Source: an uncultured Lachnospiraceae bacterium (GTDB lineage: Bacteria > Bacillota > Clostridia > Lachnospirales > Lachnospiraceae). From it: 59,417 nucleotides of DNA. A program made the position numbers and the translations under genes. The notes below the pieces were generated by a model. That model was not told the origin of the DNA. It was given only the letters and a program-made list of their open reading frames with translations, and did no database searches. Shown here piece after piece: positions 1-9,239 of the stretch (the stretch's first letter is position 1; every line of letters starts with the position of its first letter). The stretch lies in the NCBI GenBank assembly GCA_900544445.1, contig UQVK01000014.1, forward strand, positions 1 through 59,417, in the 5' to 3' direction.

Positions 1-3
1 GAC

Positions 4-720
4 ATGTATACATTTCAGTCACAGGTCAGATACAGCGAGCTGGATTCGGACAGGAAGCTTTCCATCGCCTCCATCGTGGACTATTTTCAGGACTGCTCCA
101 CCTTTCATTCAGAGTCACTTGGGGTGGGAATCGATTACCTGGACCGTGTGGGCATGCTCTGGGTGATGTCCTACTGGCAGATCGTGATTGACAGATATCC
201 GGGACTGTGTGAGAAGATAACAATCGGTACATTTCCCTACGAGTTCAGGGGCTTCCTGGGATACCGGAACTTTTTTATCGCGGATGAAACGGGAAAGAAA
301 ATTGTGCGGGCCAATTCCCTCTGGACGCTGATGGATATCAGGGCGGGCAGGCCGGCAAAGCCGACGCGGGAAATGCTGGAAGCCTATCGGCTGGAAGAAA
401 AGCTGGATATGGAATATGAGCCCCGCAAGATCCGCTTTGACCGTGAAGGGGAGAAGCATCCCGCTTTTTATGTGGGGAAGCAGCATCTGGACAGCAATCA
501 CCATGTGAATAACGGGCAGTACATCCATATGGCGCAGGACTATCTGCCGGAGGGCTTTGAGATCGGGCAGATGCGTGCGGAATACAAGAAGTCGGCGCTC
601 CTGAACGACTGCATTGTGCCGGAGGCCTTCGCAGAAGAGGACCGGGTGGGTGTGTCTTTGTGCAGCGAGACGGGGGAACCCTACGCAATTGTGGAATTCA
701 GACGAAAAACAAGAGGTTAG
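4..720 (+). CDS. Acyl-ACP thioesterase (FatA/FatB-like)
   Basis: A 238-residue double-hotdog protein expected to release fatty acids from acyl carrier protein in the cytoplasm. The opening (MYTFQSQVRYSELDSD) is the typical start of bacterial acyl-ACP thioesterases, and the second hotdog carries the HHVNNGQYI segment (about residues 166-174) containing the family's Asn/His catalytic region. Length is close to the bacterial norm of about 240. Only three bases precede the ATG, so its ribosome site and promoter are outside the window. The next gene starts two bases after the stop, suggesting co-transcription. Function in this host (membrane lipid turnover or free fatty acid supply) is inferred from family only. 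Confidence 0.9.
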   Translation: MYTFQSQVRYSELDSDRKLSIASIVDYFQDCSTFHSESLGVGIDYLDRVGMLWVMSYWQIVIDRYPGLCEKITIGTFPYEFRGFLGYRNFFIADETGKKIVRANSLWTLMDIRAGRPAKPTREMLEAYRLEEKLDMEYEPRKIRFDREGEKHPAFYVGKQHLDSNHHVNNGQYIHMAQDYLPEGFEIGQMRAEYKKSALLNDCIVPEAFAEEDRVGVSLCSETGEPYAIVEFRRKTRG

Positions 721-722
721 GC

Positions 723-1571
723 ATGCAGATAGAGGTTGGAAAAAGACAGAAGCTTAAGGTCATAAAAAAGGTGGACTTCGGCGTTTATCTCGCTCCAGGG
801 GCGGAAGACGGGGAGAAGGTGCTGCTTCCGGCGAAGCAGGTGCCCGCAGTTTGTTCGGTGGGAGATGAGCTGGAGGTGTTCGTTTACCGGGATTCGAAGG
901 ACAGGCTGATTTCCACCACGGCACAGCCGGCTTTATGCGTGGGAGAGGTGGCGCAGCTCACGGTGGCCCAGACGGGAAAGGTGGGCGCTTTTCTCTCCTG
1001 GGGGCTGGAAAAGGATCTTTTTCTTCCTTTTCGGGAACAGACCAAGCCGGTGAAGGCGGGCGACAGCTTTCCGGTCGCCCTGTATGTGGACAAGAGCGGA
1101 CGGCTGTGCGCGACGATGAAGATCTATCATTATCTCAGGACGGACAGCCCCTATCAGAAGGATGATAAGGTCACGGGATATCTTTATGAAATCAGCAGGC
1201 AGTTCGGCGCATTTGTGGCTGTGGACGATAAGTTTTCCGCGCTGATTCCGCCCAGAGAGATGTACGGACAGCTGCAGGCGGGCAGCCGGATTGAGGCCAG
1301 AGTTGCAGCGGTTCATGAGGACGGCAAGCTGGTTCTGAGCGTGCGCGACAAGGCCTACCTGATGATCGGAAAGGATGCCGAGAGGGTGATGGAAGCGATC
1401 GAGCGGTCCGGAGGAGCGCTTCCTTTCAACGATAAGGCTGCTCCGGAACTGATCCGGGCCAAAATGCAGATGAGCAAGAACGAGTTCAAACGGGCCGTGG
1501 GCCATCTTTTAAAAGAGGGAAAGGTGGAGATCACGGAAAACGGAATCCGGAAAAAACAGGGAGCCGGCTGA
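723..1571 (+). CDS. S1-domain RNA-binding protein, CvfB-like
   Basis: A 282-residue protein with S1-type OB folds in the first two thirds and a C-terminal winged-helix-like segment (FNDKAAPELIRAKMQMSKNE, about residues 220-270), the arrangement of the CvfB/YitL family. CvfB proteins bind RNA and affect virulence-factor expression in staphylococci; the role here is unknown. I take the ATG at 723, two bases after the thioesterase stop, because homology-like sequence (MQIEVGKRQKLKV) begins there. An upstream in-frame GTG at 660 would lie inside the thioesterase gene and adds unrelated residues. Probably in one operon with the thioesterase. Confidence 0.85.
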   Translation: MQIEVGKRQKLKVIKKVDFGVYLAPGAEDGEKVLLPAKQVPAVCSVGDELEVFVYRDSKDRLISTTAQPALCVGEVAQLTVAQTGKVGAFLSWGLEKDLFLPFREQTKPVKAGDSFPVALYVDKSGRLCATMKIYHYLRTDSPYQKDDKVTGYLYEISRQFGAFVAVDDKFSALIPPREMYGQLQAGSRIEARVAAVHEDGKLVLSVRDKAYLMIGKDAERVMEAIERSGGALPFNDKAAPELIRAKMQMSKNEFKRAVGHLLKEGKVEITENGIRKKQGAG

Positions 1572-1626
1572 GGGAAGCTGAAAGTGGCATTCGAAAAAAA
1601 CAGCGCATGGAAGGAAGGGATTACGG

Positions 1627-2541
1627 ATGAATTACAGAAAAGCAAACTGGGGTTTCCTGGGTATGGTTCTTATGCATTTTGCGGTAATCATCGCGCTGCT
1701 GATCGGAAGAGTTACCTCCATGGGGATGATGACAAATCTGTTCCTGAGCGAGATGATGCTTGTGATTCCGGCTTTTGCGGCCCTTCTGTTTTCCAGGGAA
1801 AAGCCGAACCGGGTGCTGTGCTTTCGTGGTCTGAAGTTTTCATCGGTTCTGATGGTTGTGGTGTTCACCTTCCTGATGGGGCCGCTTACCACGCTTCTGA
1901 ACGCGATCAGCATGCTTTTCGTGGATAACGCCGTGACGGATATGAGCGGCCAGGTGCTGGAATATCCGTTTCCGGTCATGCTTTTCATGATGGCCGTTTT
2001 CGGGCCGGTGTGTGAGGAACTTGTTTTCCGGGGAATTCTTTACCGGGGATACTTAAAGAGTGGAAACGCGCTGAAGGCGGTGCTGCTGTCTTCTCTTCTG
2101 TTCGGACTGATTCACATGAATTTCAATCAGGCACCCTATGCATTTGCGCTGGGCGTTTCCATGGCGCTTTTGATGGAGGCGACGGGAAGCCTGCTGGCTC
2201 CCGTGCTGATGCACATGGTTTTTAACGCGCAGTCAGTTGTTCTGATGTATGTCTATGACCGCTTTTTCCCGTGGCTTCTGGAGGAGCAGGCGCAGCAGAT
2301 CATGGGACCGGAGGAGCTCCTTCCAACGATCTGCGTCTATCTGGTGCTCGCGCTTATCTGCACTGCCCTTGCGGGTTGCGTGCTGGTCTGGCTGTGCAGG
2401 AACGAGAGACGGCAGGAATACATCCGATGGCTCTGGCAGGAAGGAAAAGACGGCGGAAAAAAGGGAAGGGTTGTGGGCGCCCCGTTGATTGTGGGTATAG
2501 TGCTCTGCCTTGCCTATATGATTCTGCTGGCGCTTTTGTAA
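1627..2541 (+). CDS. CPBP family intramembrane glutamic endopeptidase
   Basis: A 304-residue multispanning membrane protein with about eight hydrophobic segments. It carries the CPBP (Abi/CAAX-protease-like) signatures: CEELVFRG with the paired glutamates at residues 130-131, FGLIHMNFNQ with the second-motif histidine, and HMVFNAQS as the third motif. These residues form the intramembrane active site in the Rce1/CPBP family. Family members process prenylated proteins, or small peptides and bacteriocins, but no peptide substrate gene is visible beside it, so its target is unknown. It sits 55 bases after the S1-domain gene and 13 bases before a WecG-like gene, suggesting one transcription unit. 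Confidence 0.88.
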   Translation: MNYRKANWGFLGMVLMHFAVIIALLIGRVTSMGMMTNLFLSEMMLVIPAFAALLFSREKPNRVLCFRGLKFSSVLMVVVFTFLMGPLTTLLNAISMLFVDNAVTDMSGQVLEYPFPVMLFMMAVFGPVCEELVFRGILYRGYLKSGNALKAVLLSSLLFGLIHMNFNQAPYAFALGVSMALLMEATGSLLAPVLMHMVFNAQSVVLMYVYDRFFPWLLEEQAQQIMGPEELLPTICVYLVLALICTALAGCVLVWLCRNERRQEYIRWLWQEGKDGGKKGRVVGAPLIVGIVLCLAYMILLALL

Positions 2542-2554
2542 AATTGGTGAAGGT

Positions 2555-3238
2555 ATGCAGAAGTTTACGATTCTGGGGATTACCCTGTATGACTACGGCG
2601 CGCGGGAGGCGCTCCGCAATACGGACCGTTTTCTGGGAAGCGGGGGACTGAATACAGTCGCCTATATTTCCAGCGCCCAGATCGCGCAGGCTTCCAGGGA
2701 TGTGGAACTGAAGGAAAGCGTGGAGCAGCTGGATATGACGCTCTGTACGGAGCCGGATCTTCTGGAGGCGGCCGGGATCGCGGCGAGAAGCAGGATCCGG
2801 GAAATTGATGAGAAGGTTTACCTCAGAGAGCTTCTGCGCAAGCTTTACAGAAACCGCAACAGCGTCTATCTTCTGGCGGATACGCAGCAGGAGCTGGAAA
2901 TGTTGGAGGATCTGATTCAGGAATACCAGGGAAATCTGTACATTCAGGGGCGGGGAACCTGTGAGATGTTTGACAGACAGCCGGAACGGCTGGTGAATGA
3001 GCTGAACGATGTGGCGCCGGATGCGGTGCTGTCCAGAATGCCGTGGCCGCAGGATATCGTCCTGATGAAGGAGTACGGCCAGTATGTGAATGCCCGTCTG
3101 TGGGTATCGCTTCCGTACGGAGCGGTATCCTGGATGCAGAATCCTTCCTTCTGGGCGCGGCTGAAAAGAAAATTTCATTACAGACTCTTCGAAAAACGGG
3201 TACAGGAATACAATAACAGGGAGACGGACGCAAAATAA
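2555..3238 (+). CDS. WecG/TagA/CpsF-family glycosyltransferase (divergent)
   Basis: A 227-residue protein whose layout resembles the GT26 family (N-acetylmannosaminyltransferase type: WecG, TagA). Recognisable parts are the N-terminal TVAYISSAQIAQASRD segment, the middle segment with VYLLADTQQELEMLEDLIQ, and the C-terminal W-rich end (QNPSFWARLKRKFHYRLFEKR). In the family, enzymes transfer ManNAc-like sugars to lipid-linked acceptors at the inner membrane face. The central acidic motif is weak here (DAVLSRMPWPQD), so the donor is uncertain and activity may have diverged. It is separated from the polysaccharide locus by about 27 kb. Its last codons form one arm of the following terminator. Confidence 0.7.
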   Translation: MQKFTILGITLYDYGAREALRNTDRFLGSGGLNTVAYISSAQIAQASRDVELKESVEQLDMTLCTEPDLLEAAGIAARSRIREIDEKVYLRELLRKLYRNRNSVYLLADTQQELEMLEDLIQEYQGNLYIQGRGTCEMFDRQPERLVNELNDVAPDAVLSRMPWPQDIVLMKEYGQYVNARLWVSLPYGAVSWMQNPSFWARLKRKFHYRLFEKRVQEYNNRETDAK

Positions 3239-3265
3239 TCGGGCGATAATGCGTTCGTCTTTTTT
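3223..3265 (+). terminator. Intrinsic terminator overlapping the end of the WecG-like gene
   Basis: Left arm GACGGACGCA (3223-3232) lies in the last codons of the preceding gene. Right arm TGCGTTCGTC (3250-3259) pairs with it over ten positions (one G-T) and is followed immediately by six Ts. A second perfect hairpin, GCGGCAT-tt-ATGCCGC, follows at 3268-3283. The rest of 3284-3444 is AT-rich leader for the next gene with no convincing -35/-10 pair that I could choose. Confidence 0.8.
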
Positions 3266-3444
3266 GTGCGGCATTTATGCCGCAGATCGAATGAAAAAAA
3301 GAAAGAAAAGTGCATAAATTTTTTGAGATTCCTATAGATTTTTTTGTTGTTTTCCTTTAAAATGAAAAAAGGGTGTTACATAAAAGGTTTTTGTAAATGT
3401 GAATTTTTTGTGAAAATTGTACAGGAGAAGGAGAGGGGTAAAAA

Positions 3445-4533
3445 ATGATTTCAAATCAGATACTGCAGAGCACAATCGATGGCCTGCGCAGCATTGCAAG
3501 AGTGGAACTGTGCGTGGTGGATGTGGACGGCAAGATGGCAGCGACAACCTCGGAGGAGCTGGAGAGCTGCACGGAGGCGGCGAGAGACTTTGCCGATTCC
3601 CCTGCCGACAGCCAGGAAGTGCAGGGATACCAGTTTTTCAAGGTGTTCGATGAAGGACAGCTGGAGTATATCCTCGTGGCTGGGGGAGCCGGAGAGGATA
3701 TCTATACCATTGGCAAGATGGCGGCCTTTCAGATCCAGACGCTTCTGGTGGCCTACAAGGAGAGGTTCGATAAGGACAATTTCATTAAGAACCTGCTTCT
3801 GGACAATCTCCTGCTGGTGGACATCTACAGCCGTGCGAAGAAGCTCCGCATTCCTGTGGACGTGGAGCGGACGGTGCTGCTCATTGAAGCGGACGATAAC
3901 AGAGACGGAAATGTGCTCGAGCTTGTGAGGGAGGGCTTCGGAAATAACAGCAGGGATTTCATCACTGCGGTGGATGAGAACAATGTGATTATTGTGAAGG
4001 AGCTGACGGAGGGCGAGGGCTCCGGAGAGATTGACCGGATGGCGGAGGCGGTCGGTGAATTCCTGAAAAAAGAGGGAATATCCGGTGCGCGGATCGCCTA
4101 TGGAACCACGGTGAAGGAGATCAAGGAGGTCAGCCGTTCCTATAAGGAAGCGAAGATGGCCCTGGATGTGGGAAAAATTTTCTTTGACGAAAGGGATATT
4201 ATCGCATACAATGAATTAGGTATCGGAAGGCTGATCTATCAGCTTCCCATTCCGCTCTGCAAGATGTTCATCAAGGAGATATTCGGAGGCAAGAGTCCGG
4301 ACGACTTTGATGAGGAGACGCTTACCACGATCAACAAGTTTTTTGAAAACAGCCTGAACGTATCGGAAACCAGCCGGCAGCTGTTCATACATCGAAATAC
4401 TCTGGTGTACCGTCTGGACAAGCTGCAGAAGAGCACAGGGCTGGATCTGAGAGTGTTTGAGGATGCAATCACTTTCAAAATTGCTCTGATGGTGGTAAAG
4501 TATATGAAGTACATGGAAACATTTGAATACTAA
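3445..4533 (+). CDS. CdaR/PucR-type helix-turn-helix transcriptional regulator
   Basis: A 362-residue regulator. The C-terminal PucR-type HTH (about residues 305-355, SETSRQLFIHRNTLVYRLDK) is the hallmark of carbohydrate-diacid/PucR regulators, and the N-terminal half (about 1-130) matches the sensory domain layout of sugar-diacid recognition proteins. A GGDEF-like middle region (about 140-270) is usual in the family. Known relatives respond to sugar acids or purines; the ligand here cannot be read from sequence. A strong ribosome site (GGAGAAGGAGAGG, 3424-3436) precedes the ATG. No catabolic operon is adjacent, so it may act elsewhere or on itself. Do not confuse it with the c-di-AMP regulator also called CdaR at 22068. 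Confidence 0.88.
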   Translation: MISNQILQSTIDGLRSIARVELCVVDVDGKMAATTSEELESCTEAARDFADSPADSQEVQGYQFFKVFDEGQLEYILVAGGAGEDIYTIGKMAAFQIQTLLVAYKERFDKDNFIKNLLLDNLLLVDIYSRAKKLRIPVDVERTVLLIEADDNRDGNVLELVREGFGNNSRDFITAVDENNVIIVKELTEGEGSGEIDRMAEAVGEFLKKEGISGARIAYGTTVKEIKEVSRSYKEAKMALDVGKIFFDERDIIAYNELGIGRLIYQLPIPLCKMFIKEIFGGKSPDDFDEETLTTINKFFENSLNVSETSRQLFIHRNTLVYRLDKLQKSTGLDLRVFEDAITFKIALMVVKYMKYMETFEY

Positions 4534-4643
4534 ACCGCATTCTTCCTGCGGGAATGCCCCGATGCGAAAACGTACCGGGGCACACCTGTGAGGGAAGGAT
4601 GAAACGCCGCCGGGAAGACGGCTGAAAAAGTGAGGTACATAAG
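4534..4643. other. Intergenic region with two competing hairpins
   Basis: Between the regulator and ftsE lie GCATTC (4538-4543)/GAATGC (4552-4557) and TGCCCCG (4555-4561)/CGGGGCA (4576-4582). They share bases 4555-4557, so they cannot form together. Neither is followed by a T-run. This could be a weak attenuator or a degenerate terminator; there is no direct support for either. Confidence 0.35.
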
Positions 4644-5384
4644 TTGGGACTTTTTGGTGCGAAAAGGACAAGACGGAGAATCAGGGACGATGGCTCGCTC
4701 ATCGTGCTGGACAAGGTGAGCAAGAGCTATGAGACCGGAGCGCCTGCCTTAAACGGCGTGAATCTGCGCGTGAAGAAGGGGGAATTTGTATTTATCGTGG
4801 GGGACAGCGGGTCGGGAAAGTCCACCCTGATCAAGCTGCTTTTGAGGGAACTTACCCCTACGTCCGGGACCATTCTGGTAAACGGGCAGAATGTGGCGCA
4901 CTTAAAGCAGCGTCAGATCCCCAAATACCGCAGAAAGCTGGGTATCGTGTTTCAGGATTTCCGCCTGCTCAAGGACAGGAACGTTTATGAAAACGTGGCC
5001 TTCGCGCAGCGCGTCATACAGGTTCCAACCAGAGAGATTAAAAAAAATGTTCCCGCCATTCTGGCGACCGTAGGACTTGCGGGAAAATATAAGGCGAAGC
5101 CCAAGCAGCTTTCCGGAGGAGAGCAGCAGAGGGTGGCGCTCGCAAGGGCGCTGATCAACAAGCCGCCGATTCTGCTCGCGGACGAACCGACCGGAAATCT
5201 GGACCCTAAGAATTCCTGGGAGATCATGAAGCTTCTGGAGAAGATCAATGAGGGCGGAACCACGATTCTGGTGGTGACGCACAACCGGGAAATCGTCAAT
5301 GAGATGAAAAAAAGGGTGATCACAATGAAAAAGGGCGTGATCGTGAGCGACGAAGAACAGGGCGGTTATATCGATGAGAATTAG
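4644..5384 (+). CDS. ftsE: Cell division ATP-binding protein FtsE
   Basis: A 246-residue ABC ATPase. Walker A GDSGSGKST is at residues 53-61, the ABC signature LSGGEQQRV begins at residue 156, and Walker B LLADEPTGNLD follows around 175-185. FtsE pairs with FtsX at the division site and uses ATP to switch peptidoglycan hydrolases on. The start is a TTG at 4644, supported by GAGGT seven bases upstream. It adds about 18 basic residues (MGLFGAKRTRRRIRDD) in front of the usual FtsE beginning, so a later start is possible but none has a better ribosome site. It overlaps ftsX by 11 bases, giving translational coupling. Confidence 0.95.
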   Translation: MGLFGAKRTRRRIRDDGSLIVLDKVSKSYETGAPALNGVNLRVKKGEFVFIVGDSGSGKSTLIKLLLRELTPTSGTILVNGQNVAHLKQRQIPKYRRKLGIVFQDFRLLKDRNVYENVAFAQRVIQVPTREIKKNVPAILATVGLAGKYKAKPKQLSGGEQQRVALARALINKPPILLADEPTGNLDPKNSWEIMKLLEKINEGGTTILVVTHNREIVNEMKKRVITMKKGVIVSDEEQGGYIDEN

Positions 5385-6279
5385 TACATTTTTTTATACA
5401 TTAAAACAGGGAATTATCAATATTTTTCGGAATAAATGGTTTTCACTGGCATCCATCGCGACGATCAGCGCAAGCCTTTTCATTTTGGGCCTTTTTTACG
5501 CTGTGATTCTGAACTTCCAGAATATCGTCCATACTGCGGAGGAAGGGGTTTCCGTAACCATCTTTTTCCAGGAGGGGACGACGGAGGAACGGATGCAGGA
5601 AATCGGGGCGCAGATTGAAGCGCGGGATGATGTGACGCGGGTGGAATTCACCTCAGCGGACGAGGCATGGGAATTTTATAAGGAGAATTTCATCCCGGAG
5701 GAATATTCGGACGGTTTCCCGGAAGGGGACAATCCGCTTGAAAATTCAGCCAGCTATGAGATTTTTATGGAGGATATTTCCCAACAGTCGGAGCTGGTGG
5801 CCTATCTGGAGTCCATTCCTGAAATACGGGAGGTGAACCAGTCGGCGCTTGCGGCAAGCACGCTGACCGGCGTAAACGCTCTGGTTGCATATGTTTCGGC
5901 CGGGATCATCATCATTCTGATTCTGGTATCCATGTTCCTGATCAACAATACGGTGACGATCGGTATTTCTGTCCGGAAGGAAGAAATCAATATCATGAAG
6001 TACATCGGGGCGACGGATTTCTTTGTGCGTGCTCCCTTTGTCATCGAGGGTATTCTGATCGGCATTTTCGGATCCATCCTGCCTCTCGCCGGAATTTATG
6101 TGATGTACAATAACGTTCTGGAATTTATTAACAACCGCTTTTCCATTCTGTCGGGACTGCTTCAGTTCCTTCCGGTGAACGAGGTTTATCGCACGATGGT
6201 GCCGGTGGTGGTCCTGATCGGCGTGGGAATCGGTTTTCTGGGAAGCTTCTTTACGGTTCGTAAGCATCTGCGCGTCTGA
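5374..6279 (+). CDS. ftsX: Cell division permease FtsX
   Basis: A 301-residue membrane protein of the expected length. One transmembrane helix lies near residues 22-45, then a large extracellular loop (about 46-170) rich in acidic residues, then three helices in the C-terminal FtsX/MacB-like domain (about 172-295). The extracellular loop is the part that contacts the extracellular hydrolase in FtsEX-PcsB and FtsEX-CwlO systems. The ATG lies inside the ftsE end (ATGAGAATTAG). The next gene, 28 bases on, encodes just such a coiled-coil M23 hydrolase, which supports the assignment strongly. Confidence 0.95.
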   Translation: MRISTFFYTLKQGIINIFRNKWFSLASIATISASLFILGLFYAVILNFQNIVHTAEEGVSVTIFFQEGTTEERMQEIGAQIEARDDVTRVEFTSADEAWEFYKENFIPEEYSDGFPEGDNPLENSASYEIFMEDISQQSELVAYLESIPEIREVNQSALAASTLTGVNALVAYVSAGIIIILILVSMFLINNTVTIGISVRKEEINIMKYIGATDFFVRAPFVIEGILIGIFGSILPLAGIYVMYNNVLEFINNRFSILSGLLQFLPVNEVYRTMVPVVVLIGVGIGFLGSFFTVRKHLRV

Positions 6280-6307
6280 CCGGAAAAGAGCGAACGGAGA
6301 GAAGCCT

Positions 6308-7546
6308 ATGGAAAAATACAGAGAAAGAGTCAGGGTGTTTCTTCCGCTTCTGCTGTGTTCTCTGCTTCTGGCCGGCTGGCCTGCCTGGAGAATCGAAAGC
6401 CAGGCGGCAACGGCGGATGAGCTGGAGCAGAGCATTAAGGAGAAGGAAGAGGCCATCAGCCAGGCCCAGGAGCAGAAGGAGCAGATTCAGGCGAATATTT
6501 CCAATATTCAGGCAATGGTGGACGAGCTGGAAAGCACGAAGGATGATCTGCAGGCCTATGTGGAACAGCTGGATGGAAATCTGGCGGAGATTCAGTCCCG
6601 GATCAGTGAGCTGAAGACGCTGATTGAAGAGAAGGAAGCGGAAATTGAGGAAACGCAGCAGGAGCTGGAAGAGGCGGTGGCCCAGGAGGAAGCGCAGTAT
6701 GAGGCCATGAAGGTAAGAATCCAGTATTCTTATGAACAGGGAGTGGGAAGTTACCTGGAAATGCTCCTTGCCTCGGACAGCTTCGGAGAGCTTCTGAACC
6801 GGGTGGGTTATATTGAACAGATGAACACCTATGACCAGGAGCAGCTTGCCATTTATATCAAAAATAAGGAGCTGGTGGAAGCCTGCAAGACGGCTCTTGA
6901 AGAAGAACAGGAGGTTTTGGAGGAAGCGAAGGCAGAGGTGGAGGAAGAGGAGGCAGGACTGGAAACGCTGATTGCGGAGAAGGAAGCGCAGATCACCTCC
7001 TATCAGACCGATATCAATAATAAGGAGGAGGCCATCGCGGAGTATGAAGCGGATATCGCCGAGCAGAATTCCACGATCGCCGCGCTGGAAGCGGCCGCCG
7101 AGGCGGAGAAAAAACAGCTGGAGGAGCTGAATCAGCCGCAGGTGACCTATGACGGCGGCATGTTCCAGATGCCCCTCGCTTCCTACAAGCGCGTGTCCTC
7201 GGAGTATGGCTACCGTATCCATCCCACGCTTGGCGTGAACAAGTTCCATAACGGTGTGGACTTCGCCGCCAATTCCGGCACGCCGATCATGGCGGCATAC
7301 GGAGGCACTGTGGTGGGAGCCGGATACAACAGCTCCATGGGAAATTACGTGATGATCAACCACGGGGACGGATTGTATACGATTTATATGCACGCTTCTG
7401 AACTGTATGTATCCAGCGGACAGACCGTGTCAAAAGGAGAAACGATTGCGGCAGTCGGCTCGACAGGGCGTTCAACGGGACCGCACCTGCATTTCAGCGT
7501 CCGTCTTAACGGGGAGTATGTGAATCCCTGGAATTATTTGAGCTGA
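6308..7546 (+). CDS. Coiled-coil M23 peptidoglycan hydrolase, EnvC/PcsB-like
   Basis: A 412-residue exported protein: signal peptide (residues 1-33, ending near SQAATA), a very long Glu/Gln-rich coiled coil (about 35-280), and a C-terminal LytM/M23 domain (about 285-412). The zinc-site motifs are intact, with H and D in KFHNGVDFA and the HLH triad near the end (residues 393-395), so it is probably an active endopeptidase rather than an EnvC-type degenerate activator. Placed 28 bases after ftsX, it is the likely hydrolase activated through FtsEX during septation. The acidic coiled coil is the part expected to dock on FtsX. A TATAAT at 7554-7559 just after it may be the -10 for the next gene, but no good -35 is seen. 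Confidence 0.92.
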   Translation: MEKYRERVRVFLPLLLCSLLLAGWPAWRIESQAATADELEQSIKEKEEAISQAQEQKEQIQANISNIQAMVDELESTKDDLQAYVEQLDGNLAEIQSRISELKTLIEEKEAEIEETQQELEEAVAQEEAQYEAMKVRIQYSYEQGVGSYLEMLLASDSFGELLNRVGYIEQMNTYDQEQLAIYIKNKELVEACKTALEEEQEVLEEAKAEVEEEEAGLETLIAEKEAQITSYQTDINNKEEAIAEYEADIAEQNSTIAALEAAAEAEKKQLEELNQPQVTYDGGMFQMPLASYKRVSSEYGYRIHPTLGVNKFHNGVDFAANSGTPIMAAYGGTVVGAGYNSSMGNYVMINHGDGLYTIYMHASELYVSSGQTVSKGETIAAVGSTGRSTGPHLHFSVRLNGEYVNPWNYLS

Positions 7547-7679
7547 TCTAATATATAATGGTTACTGAGAGGAAAGAACGCCGGGGGAGGTCTTGAAAGA
7601 AGGCCTGACTGCGGCGTTCGGCTTTGAACGGAAGGAATGTGGAAAGGCGGAAGCCCTTCTGGATGGAGGAGAAAATGAG

Positions 7680-8957
7680 ATGAAAAACCGAAAAAGCTTC
7701 TGGGGGGGAGTTTTAACAGGAGTGCTTGCGGTGGCGCTGGTGGCAGGCGGCATCTATCTTGGATATTCGGCGTGGATGTTTTTCCAGTATTCCAGAGCGC
7801 AGAATGTATCCGTACAGGAAAATGCGGAAGGCGTGAGCGCGAACAGCGTGGCGACGCAGAATACGCTGAACAAACTGGATGTGATCGAGGAGACCATTGA
7901 AAAATACTACCTGGAAGATGTGGATGAGCAGACCCTTGAGGATGGCATCTACAAGGGAATGGTGGAGTCTCTCGGAGATCCCTATTCTACTTACTATGCG
8001 TCGGATGAGCTGGAGCAGATTCAGGAAAAGACGGAAGGAATCTACTATGGCATTGGAGCGTATATTGGAATCGATACGGAAACCTCCCTTCCCAGACTGA
8101 CGGGGATCATCGATGGAACTCCGGCGCAGGAAAGCGGGCTGAGAGCCGGAGATCTGATTTATCAGGTGGACGGAACCGATGTGCAGGGCCTGGAACTGGA
8201 ACAGGTGACCAGCCTGGTAAAGGGCGAAGAGGGAACCACGGTTCATTTGACCATCATCCGCGAAGGGGAATCGGACTATCTTGAGATTGATGTGGTCCGC
8301 CGCCAGGTGGAAAGTCCTACGGTGAACCAGGAAATGCTGGATGACCGCATCGGCTATATTCAGATCACGGAATTTGATACGGTTACCCTGGATCAGTTTA
8401 CGGAAGCGCTGGCGGTCTGCCGGGGCAAAGGAATGGAAGGACTGATTCTTGACCTGCGCGGCAATCCGGGCGGCAATCTTTCCACGGTCTGCGAAATCGC
8501 AAGACAGATTCTCCCCGAGGGACTGATTGTCTATACCGAAGACAAAAACGGAAAGCGCACGGAATACAGCTGCGACGGCGAGCATGAGATGACGGAGGAG
8601 CTGGTTGTCCTGGTGGACGGCAACAGTGCCAGCGCATCGGAAATCCTCGCCGGGGCCATCAAGGATTATGGCATCGGGACGCTGGTGGGTACCACCACCT
8701 TCGGCAAGGGCATCGTGCAGCGGATCATTTCCCTCACGGACGGCTCCGCCGTAAAGCTGACCGTCAGCCATTATTACACCCCGAACGGAAACAACATCCA
8801 TGAGGTGGGCATCGAGCCCGACGTGGAGATCGCCTTTGACGGCGACGCCTATTACAACGACGACGTGGGTAACCAGCTTCAGAAGGCTATTGAGGTGATG
8901 AATGAAAAGCTGGGAGCGGCTGACGGACAGGAGGAGACGGAGGAGACTGCGGCGTAG
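7680..8957 (+). CDS. S41 family C-terminal processing protease (CtpA/CtpB-like)
   Basis: A 425-residue membrane-anchored protease: one N-terminal transmembrane segment (about residues 8-30), a PDZ domain (about 110-195) and the S41 catalytic domain. The nucleophile is the serine in the GNSASASEILAG region and the general-base lysine is in TTFGKGIVQ, both intact. I chose the ATG at 7680 because GGAGGAG (7665-7671) sits eight bases before it. An upstream TTG at 7593 would add 29 residues without homology. Such proteases trim secreted or membrane proteins; in sporulating Clostridia CtpB acts in sigma-K signalling. Position after the FtsEX hydrolase suggests envelope processing. Confidence 0.92.
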   Translation: MKNRKSFWGGVLTGVLAVALVAGGIYLGYSAWMFFQYSRAQNVSVQENAEGVSANSVATQNTLNKLDVIEETIEKYYLEDVDEQTLEDGIYKGMVESLGDPYSTYYASDELEQIQEKTEGIYYGIGAYIGIDTETSLPRLTGIIDGTPAQESGLRAGDLIYQVDGTDVQGLELEQVTSLVKGEEGTTVHLTIIREGESDYLEIDVVRRQVESPTVNQEMLDDRIGYIQITEFDTVTLDQFTEALAVCRGKGMEGLILDLRGNPGGNLSTVCEIARQILPEGLIVYTEDKNGKRTEYSCDGEHEMTEELVVLVDGNSASASEILAGAIKDYGIGTLVGTTTFGKGIVQRIISLTDGSAVKLTVSHYYTPNGNNIHEVGIEPDVEIAFDGDAYYNDDVGNQLQKAIEVMNEKLGAADGQEETEETAA

Positions 8958-9086
8958 GGAAGCTGACGGAACAGAACCTGGAAGAACAGAGTACGGAAGA
9001 ACAGGCCGGAAGCCGGCTGGCCTGGTGGAAGACACAGCATGCGGTAGAGAACGTGTCTGACGGGTGAATATAGGGAGTTTGAAATG

Positions 9087-9132
9087 AGAAAGAGTACAGA
9101 ACAAACATTCGATTTTGCTCTGTACTTTTTCT
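9087..9132 (+). terminator. Rho-independent terminator after the S41 protease
   Basis: AGAAAGAGTACAGA (9087-9100) pairs with TCTGTACTTTTTCT (9119-9132), 13 of 14 positions, with T-rich right arm. The 129 bases between the protease stop and this hairpin contain no gene that I can support. The AT-rich stretch 9133-9239 has TATAAT-like boxes (for example 9171-9176) but no well-spaced -35. Confidence 0.75.
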
Positions 9133-9239
9133 TATGGGGTTGATATAATTAACTGAGACTTAGTGCGTATTATAATTAGAAAAAGCATGTGATTAACAAA
9201 GTAAACATATTAAACGGAAAGAAAATAAGTTACAAAAGT

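Noticed and set aside
6251..7393. A 380-codon minus-strand frame opposite the M23 hydrolase
   Set aside because: Leucine/histidine-rich mirror of the glutamate-rich coiled coil; no domain and antisense to a conserved gene.
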